From Angiostrongylus vasorum (Eukaryota; Nematoda; Chromadorea; Rhabditida; Metastrongylidae), in NCBI GenBank assembly GCA_018806985.1, contig JADANN010000458.1, forward strand, positions 3,832,774-3,896,773: a DNA stretch of 64,000 bases, read 5' to 3'. Under the pieces are notes generated by a model, which had not been told where the DNA came from, did no database searches, and was given only the letters and a program-made list of their open reading frames with translations. This document shows positions 57,601 through 64,000 of the stretch, in pieces. Every line of letters starts with the position of its first letter. The stretch's first letter is position 1. A program made the position numbers and the translations under genes.

Positions 57601-58116
57601 TGAGCAAGCATATCAATTGCTTTGGTGCCTTTGAAGAAAACTGGAAATTAGAAGAGGCCAAGAAATGGATGCCGTAAGAATTGGCAGCACTTCGCACTAT
57701 CAACGCGCAGCCGCACTTCGCGCAACCAACTCTGTAAAGTTTGAATTAGTTGGACTACGAAACTCTTTCGTAATCACCATTCAAGCCGTATCACTCGCCT
57801 CGCCAGTACCACTTCTTCTGGCATCTCAACGACTTCCTTTGCGGGAAGTGTATCAGAAAGCAAGCCGAAGCCTAAACTGTCTTCAACGATTCTACCGCTT
57901 CTGGAATCCCAGAGCTTTACGCAGAATGAATAATTTAATATGTTTCTTGTAGATAAAAAAATCTGTGGATTTTAATAATTTTCATTTCGGGTAATAAAGT
58001 TTGGTTTGAGCTAAGATATGCCACTTTAAATAATACAGGGTAAAATTCTGCAGTGATTCCCTGAAAACCTAATAGATACTTTCATTCTCGGAAAGCATCA
58101 AGACAATTAAGCTTAC

Positions 58117-61100
58117 TTTCAATGTTTTATCTTCTTGTAATTTGACATAACCTGAGCCAAACTGCATTGCCTGCTTCGGAGCGTTGTGCGGAGCTCCCAG
58201 GTGAGCAAGAACCTGGAACAGTCATTGAGCAATGAGTTACTAAAATCGTTTGCACCTTCGAACTGGGAAAGGTAGCTCTCTAACCAAATATTAATGCATT
58301 TTTATGGTACAGTAGCGCAATCCATTTGCAGATTTATTTCTACGTACACATCTACAGACTACATAGTAAAATGCAAAGGTGATTGTTTAAAACAAATGTT
58401 TCAATAGTCGTCAATACCTACCTGTCTTACTATCAACTTCTCACCAACACCTCGTGGCAACGTCAAGTCACACTTCGTTTGCATTGGCAACGTATTTACC
58501 CACGCCACAAAATTGTCGTCCAGAAACGGTGCCCTGAGAAACTCAGTTGTAGTAAGTATGAAAATGGATCGAAATTTGGTAATTCAAGAGCGCTCCACAC
58601 TCGCAACGACACCTACTTTTCGGTGGCACCCGCGTTGGAGTATGGTTGATTTCTGACCGTGCGCCGCACGAAGCAACTCAACGCATATCAAGCAAAGTAC
58701 CCCAAAGGCAGAGAGGACAAGTCTGCTTTTTTGTAGAAAATAGTAATGTATGTTGCTTTGCTTTGCTTGTAAAATAAGCAAGGAATTCCCGCCGGACTCG
58801 TGTACTTGAATTTACTCAACAAAGACATGTTAGCACATCTGTAACAGTCTATGTGTTGCTTTGTGATCCCGAAAGGCTAGGAATCACCGTGACACCCATG
58901 CTAGGAAACGAACTCAAGCTATTTCATGTAAAATTTTAAGTGTTAAAAATAGTTTCCCTAAACGACGCTTTTGGAACATGCTTCAAAGAAGCAAAGATTA
59001 GCAGTTTAATAGAAAGGCTTCTAGAGAAGTTTGCAAAACAGAAGAATTGGAGAGAAAATCCATTAGAACTATTAAAATAGCACGTATAGTCCAATTGATC
59101 CTCTTCAGCGCATAAAAAAGAAAAATGAGAGTATCACGGGAAGTAGGTTGATGTTTCGACATACGCTCAAAATAACAACTGCCTCAGCTTTTCGAGTCCA
59201 CAGAGAAGAATCTTCATTTTTTTTGCAATGCATTCGTAGTAAAAAAGGAGTAACTAATTCGAAGTAAGAATAGTTGAAAAGAAGATTAAAGGACAAAAGA
59301 TTAACAGAAAAAAACCTGAGCTCCTTTTTTAACACTGTAGCCACTCTTGCATCTCGTCCACCGTTTCGACAGCCAAAACGTTGCAGTTCAGCTTCGCATT
59401 CCTGTACCAAAAAAGTACTGTAGAATATGTGTGAGCTTTAAAAAAATGTGGAAAATTCCTGGAATTGAGAACATTTACTAGCTGCGTCATGTTTTCACAA
59501 GCGCCTGTAACACAGCTCATGTAGATATCACACGCAAGCTCGCATGTAGTCTTTGAGAAGCTAGGTCTTTGTTATGAGCACTACCTCCACGACGGAATCG
59601 ACGCTACCGCACTCGAATCGCGTCCGATGGCGAGCGTAGCCAGCAAACAACTCATCGGCTCCACTGCCAACGAAATATATATCAGCATCGGATCTACAAC
59701 AAATGTAACATATTTGACGTAACTTCTCCAAAAGTGTTAAATACTTGTCAAAAAAAATTTTGCTCTCGGTAAGACAGATTCCATGAGCGACAGTATTTCA
59801 ACAGGTACAATAATTACCATGTTTATATTTTCGCAACTGGAGGGGAGTAGTGTCGCTATTCAATATCTCCCGGAAAAAAAAACAAATAGGATGGAACAAC
59901 ACGAAAACTTAAGGAAAAGAACACTAAAAGAACTCCACCGAGAATCAAAAACAGCCGGAAAAAAACTGGTAATAAGAATCACAACTCTGTTGTGATAACG
60001 GTGGATTTCGATACAGAAACCACACCGAAATTTACTAACAATACTTAGGTGTAATGTACAGGTAGATCTAGGTTGACATTTCAACAAGTGCAATCAAGCC
60101 AATATCAAAGATAAATGAACAGCGCAACTTCGTTTACTTACATATTTTGGTTGAGGACTTTTCTTTGGGATCAATGAAACACTTGGTGAAAGAACCCTCA
60201 CATCGAAAGAGCAGTTTAGAATTCGTAGTAGAGTAAAGGATAAAAAGAATAAAGCTCTCGTCGTTGATCAATCCCTGAGGCATGCGTCATGCATTCGACT
60301 TCATTAAGCATCGTTAGAGATGATTGAATGGATATATGGCTTAAACAATGGCCTACCAATGTATCGAATCAGTGCTGCAATCCTTCCAGACAAGTCTGGT
60401 ATCAATTTGCCGACCGAGTAGGGATGGAAGGCTGGTGAGCCAAGCGCGCTGGGTTCGATCATATGTGTATTGCAGGGCGCTTCTAACCACTGCATTACAC
60501 GCGCGTAGTACAATATAGGAAATCGAGTAAGTCTGCGCAAAGAACGCACTTCAGAATAATACAAGCTCATGAAAAACGTAGAGCTTTTGAAAAATGTAGT
60601 AGCCTACTTCATTTCTTCACCGCTATCGAAATCATTTCCGATTCCCCGCAAAGCGTACCAAAGAACACATGCTAATGATTCATCCAATACCGATACAGCA
60701 GGTGCAGCAGCCTTAAAATAGAAAAGTCATACGTCAACAAAAAAAGCTAAATACAGACCTCGACCACGTGTAAGCTTGTCAAAGGAAGAATAGATGTTGA
60801 TTAGCTATACCGAGGTCAAAGAAAAGTCTGTTTTGAAACATTGTTATGCGCCATGCTAGCTGATAATGACACCGACTTCTTCAGGATGGAGTATCCGCAG
60901 GAAACGAGTTGTTATCACAGGATAATCAGCGCTATCGATAAGAACCGTCCTGTATAAAAGAGCGTCGCCGGGTGAAAGGTGCCTCATTCGAGATATGCTG
61001 CACTGGGGAAGATCCCGGTTCAAAGGCGAAGACGCTACATCGAGAAGGCGACCGGCTGTGGACCATCTATTCGGATCATCGGCTTTGATGAAGGCGAAGA

Positions 61101-61574
61101 CGTCGAAACGTTAACCGAATAAGGGTTGTATCACAACCTCGTGTAGGCATAAGCCTTTATGAAAGAAAGAATACTAAACGCAAAAAATATTCAACGAATC
61201 TTCTTGGGAGCAAGTAATGATCAAGAAATGCAGCAGATGAGATCAAGTTCACTTTGTCTAGAATTTTACGTTCTACTTTGATTTTTTGCTAAGCAAACGA
61301 GCCAGAAGAGCCATTCCTTACTGGTGCAAAAGGTGTCTGATCCTATGCATTTTCGAGAACTAGCGTATGCAATACCATTTTGGACCTTTGATGCTACACG
61401 CAGGTTAGAACTTCCCTTCTGACCTGCGTGCTACAGAATACTCCTAGCTACAGAATACTCACAGGAAAAATGTAACATCGTACAAGCCTTTTGATTAGAA
61501 CTCGTGTTACATTCTCTAAATTTTCCAACGCAACGGCATCCGTGACGAGTACTATAGGATTCATGAACGAGCAC
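58117..61574 (-). CDS. ASNSD1: Asparagine-synthetase-domain protein (ASNSD1 type), C-terminal part
   Basis: Six phase-consistent exons on -: 61574-61463 (NPIVLVTDAVALENLENV), 60711-60608 (VSVLDESLACVLWYALRG), 59693-59585 (YFVGSGADELFAGYARHRTR), 59401-59316 (RNGGRDARVATVLKK), 58533-58431 (PFLDDNFVAWVNTLPMQTK then LPRGVGEKL) and 58212-58117 (APKQAMQFGSGYVKLQ). The order matches the C-terminal synthetase-like domain of ASNSD1, a relative of glutamine-dependent asparagine synthetase whose reaction is not established. Possible extra exons: 62090-62023 upstream (SSEKFFALVLDKLR) and 58060-57935 downstream (phase-compatible, ends TAA). The glutaminase half and the SGGxDS ATP-loop exon were not found. 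Confidence 0.88.
58534..59315. other. ASNSD1-like intron
   Basis: Nothing recognised in this intron. Confidence 0.6.
59694..60607. other. ASNSD1-like intron with family A
   Basis: Contains family A copy 9 (60235-60507). A K/E-rich + frame at 59783-59995 has no support as a gene. Confidence 0.6.
60235..60507 (-). repeat. SINE family A copy 9
   Basis: The simple tail AAAGGATAAAAAGAATAAAG is on the left, then AGCTCTCGTCGTTGATCAAT; the head on the right has GGTTCGATCATATGTG and GCGCTTCTAACCACTGC. Confidence 0.88.
60948..61160 (+). repeat. Dispersed repeat family D, copy 2
   Basis: CCTGTATAAAAGAGCGTCGC CGGGTG, a B-box-like CCGGTTCAAAGGC, GAAGACGTCGAAACGTTAAC CGAATAAG and CAACCTCGTGTAGGC match copy 1 at 50862. 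Confidence 0.75.
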
Positions 61575-62022
61575 CTAGCATGTTGAACTTCGGGAACGAA
61601 CGAGAACAACAACTAAGACAACATATCTCTTCACCTCTCACATGATGTACACCAAGCTAGCGAAGAAATCTGTGCAGAAGGGGAGATGATTTCCCCTTCG
61701 CCTTTCTGAATGTAGAGATTACTTTGCCTGAGAGTCGTTGGGCAACTACACTGACTTCGAAATTGGCGATTTCTAGTCGCGAAGAGTGCTTCTGGTGCCG
61801 TTACAAACAACTGCAGTTCAGTAAGACGTAATAATTTCGAAATCAATATCAGCATTAATCGGTCAGCAGTGTTGCCCTTGTCTCTTTAAAAAATTTTACT
61901 ACTTTCTTTGCACAGGTTTGTAAATTCAGACGTGACTACATGACTCCTAGGTCTCCTACAATTTTACGTTGCCGTATAAGTTTGTACGATTGTGGATATA
62001 GATCTCCTATCAACCGTTGAAC

Positions 62023-62090
62023 CCTCAGCTTGTCTAGAACTAACGCAAAGAATTTTTCGCTGCTTAAATTGTGTGGCTTTTTCTCCTTTC
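62023..62090 (-). CDS. Possible upstream exon of the ASNSD1-like gene
   Basis: A strong acceptor (CTTTTGTTGCAG) precedes 22 codons reading KEKKPHNLSSEKFFALVLDK. The segment loosely resembles the stretch just before the ATP loop in ASNSD1 proteins. The donor (GTTCAA) is weak and the link to the next located exon needs a missing exon in phase 2. Confidence 0.3.
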
Positions 62091-62339
62091 CTGCAACAAA
62101 AGTATTACACAAAGAAGGCGATGGTCTGATCTCGTCTAAATTTGAATTACAACAGCTGCAGGCAAAACCTTCGATTTACTGTTGTGGTTATTTCGTTATA
62201 ATACTCTCCAATGCAGAACTCCAACGTTGATACAAACGCTTCTAGAAGAGTGCGTTACTATGAATGTCGGTGTCAATATAACAAACTGAGACCACTCACC
62301 ACATAGAGAATACCCTCTATTTTTACATGTAGCGACAAC

Positions 62340-62733
62340 AATACTTGGATACTTACTTGGTTACTTGAATGGCTCGTCCTCACTGGCTGTGAGGCCACAG
62401 CCTCCATTTTTTCCGAGTTTTGATGGTTTAGCCATTGTGGTTCCCTGCAGTCCCAAGGCTAAAGTCGGCCTGAGATCATCGAGATCATCATCACCATGGG
62501 CAGTCGTCGTTTTTGTGGAATAGAGGGATATTTGCTACCATGCCACTAGTTTGATATCAGGATGGTTGTGGATCCTGGTAGTGGTATACTCTTACCTGGG
62601 CTTCCTAATGGAAACCCTGGGCTCCCTCTCAGCTTAACAGACCCTGCTGGGGAGATGAATCACTCCGTTGTACATCGCACTCTGGCATCCAGGAACACCT
62701 TCCAGCTACAATGAGGGTAAACCGTTAGGAGGA
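62340..62733 (-). repeat. SINE-like family B copy 10
   Basis: Tail side AATACTTGGATACTTACTTG, body with TTTGATATCAGGATGGTTGT, head side ending ATGAGGGTAAACCGTTAGGA. Moderately diverged. Confidence 0.75.
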
Positions 62734-62742
62734 TCGGAGAAT

Positions 62743-62815
62743 AATTCCGTGGCGCAATAGGCATTGCGTTGGGCTGTTGACTCAAAGATTTGTGGTTCGA
62801 GCCCACCAGGGAACG
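62743..62815 (+). tRNA. tRNA-Asn(GTT)-like sequence, probable pseudogene
   Basis: The 73 nt align with animal tRNA-Asn: TGGCGCAAT D-arm start, anticodon arm TTGGG-CTGTTGA-CTCAA with anticodon GTT and a paired stem, and T-loop TTCGAGC with a T stem keeping four pairs. The acceptor stem pairs badly (AATTCCG against AGGGAAC) and the D stem has only two Watson-Crick pairs and one G-T pair. It starts 10 bp after the end of a family B element. It may be a decayed tRNA gene or a tRNA-derived insertion; a functional tRNA is unlikely. Confidence 0.5.
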
Positions 62816-63785
62816 GAATCGTCAACATTATGAAAATTGTGCCCGCATGAAGTGTGTTACCTGAAAAAATCCGTCCAATTCGACGCATCACTATCACTAC
62901 TGTAAAACATCTCCAAATCCATAACGCTTCATCATCGTTCTTGTCGTAGCTTTATATAGTCGACGAAGCTTGTTGAAGCTTATATTACTATAGTCCTTCC
63001 ACCCATAAACGTCCCTCTCATCTCATTAGTTGATCAAAGGAACCAATGTTCGCGGTTAAGTTCGTGCTGACGAGGATATCAACGCCACAGACTCTTCACT
63101 ATCGTATCATAAGCGTTTTCTAACAGGAGGCGCATTCGTGTCTTGATGATGCCGTCCTTAATGTTCTTAGCCTTCATTATCAAGTCCTCTATCGGATGCT
63201 AATGGTAATAAATTGTGAATACATGTCATCACCATAGTTCTCCCAGATTTGAGCTATCTAGAACAGCTCTGAGAGTTCAGTAAATCCTTCGTATTTGTCT
63301 TGCTCAAGACGACTTGTTTTACATATTAAGGTAATGAGGCCATTTATTATTTACTGTTTTGGGAGATTAATAGAGTTTGCCCTTTCACGTAGGGGTCTGC
63401 ATAGATTCAAAGGTCGTTTGCCAAAACGTGAGAAAGTGCTTCCTACTCACGCCATATATTTCTCAGTCACTTGATTACTGGCATTTGACCTCATTGACGT
63501 GCAAAAAGATATAATGCATAAATGCGAGCGGATCTATGCATACTCACACGCACATATTTCAGGTGTATATCCCATTTCTCCCCACCTGCCATTTGAGGAA
63601 GCAGAAAGGAGCTTCGTGAATAGTAGATCCGTAGAGTTCTGTGTCGATGAACATGAAAACTGAATTCGAAAACGTGATTAATGGCATGACTTGAAATCGT
63701 GTTAAAAAATAACGACGTAGCGAACCGTTACTTTAGGGCGGAAACAAGAACTATTGCTCAAAAAACAGCCTTAAATTAAAAGCTA

Positions 63786-64000
63786 AAAAAGCTCTCGGCG
63801 TTGTCTGAGAGATGCGCCATGCATTCGACTTCATTAAGTATCGTTGGAGGTGACTGAATGCACATCTGGCCTTTACAATGACTCTCGGTAGCCTACCGAT
63901 GTATCGAACCAGTGCTGCTATCTTCCCAGACAAGTCTGGTGCCAATTTGCCGACCTCGGAGGGATGGAACGCTTGGTCGGCCATGGGCGCGAGGATCGAT
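63786..64000 (-). repeat. SINE family A copy 10, cut by window edge
   Basis: AGCTCTCGGCGTTG at the tail side and GACAAGTCTGGTGCCAATTT GCCGACCTCGGAGGGATGGA in the body. The tRNA-like head continues past 64000. Confidence 0.88.

Larger units (their letters stand above)
53463..57934. other. Region between kinase and ASNSD1-like genes
   Basis: Holds the pyrimidine-rich tract (53640-53960), a family G copy (56115-56390), a family A copy (56983-57285) and repeat J copy 2. The stretch 54060-56100 shows nothing I can support. The missing first exon of the kinase gene should lie here or in this direction. Confidence 0.5.
62091..64000. other. End of window: repeats and a tRNA-like gene
   Basis: Family B copy 10, a tRNA-Asn-like sequence and a truncated family A copy. 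On the - strand near 63210-63090 an open patch (EDLIMKAKNIKDGIIKTRMR, then LLLENAYDTI) may be a relic coding fragment of a mobile element; I could not assign it. Confidence 0.4.

Overview
The window looks like nuclear DNA of a parasitic nematode, most probably a strongylid of the hookworm type. It is AT-rich, genes are split into short exons by long introns, 3' splice sites often end in TTTCAG, and both introns and intergenic DNA are packed with short dispersed repeats. The remains of RTE-type retrotransposons resemble those known from hookworm genomes. The species assignment is inference. No prokaryotic, plasmid or viral features were seen.

Four protein genes can be supported. (1) On the + strand, 1148-15264 holds the 3' half of a MASK/ANKHD1 gene: 14 phase-consistent exons carrying a KH domain and a long low-complexity tail; the ankyrin part lies upstream of the window. 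(2) On the + strand, 19888-24332 holds NFU1, the mitochondrial iron-sulfur cluster scaffold, lacking only its first (targeting) exon. (3) On the - strand, 44969-53462 holds a CK1/TTBK-type protein kinase in seven exons, with altered ATP-loop and DFG positions. (4) On the - strand, 58117-61574 holds the C-terminal half of an asparagine-synthetase-domain protein (ASNSD1 type). Two weaker candidates are a terminal coding exon on the - strand (27317-27494) and a secreted-protein start on the + strand (32930-35116) whose signal peptide would be split by an intron.

The rest is mostly repeats. At least three short families look like tRNA-derived SINEs, with polymerase III A- and B-box-like heads: family A (10 copies), B (10 copies) and G (about 8 copies or fragments). 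Family C has imperfect inverted ends around a tRNA-like middle. There is one 126-bp-arm foldback element, a two-copy family D sharing a core motif with it, three dead RTE copies (two of them facing each other at 28.3-31.8 kb), a 50-bp minisatellite and several TA or TTA microsatellites.

The four genes have unrelated roles (RNA-binding scaffold, Fe-S assembly, kinase, amidotransferase-like protein), as expected for neighbours in an animal genome. I saw no sign of a coordinated novel system. The points most worth a check are the apparently missing ATP-loop exon of the ASNSD1-like gene, the odd kinase active site, and the repeat families.
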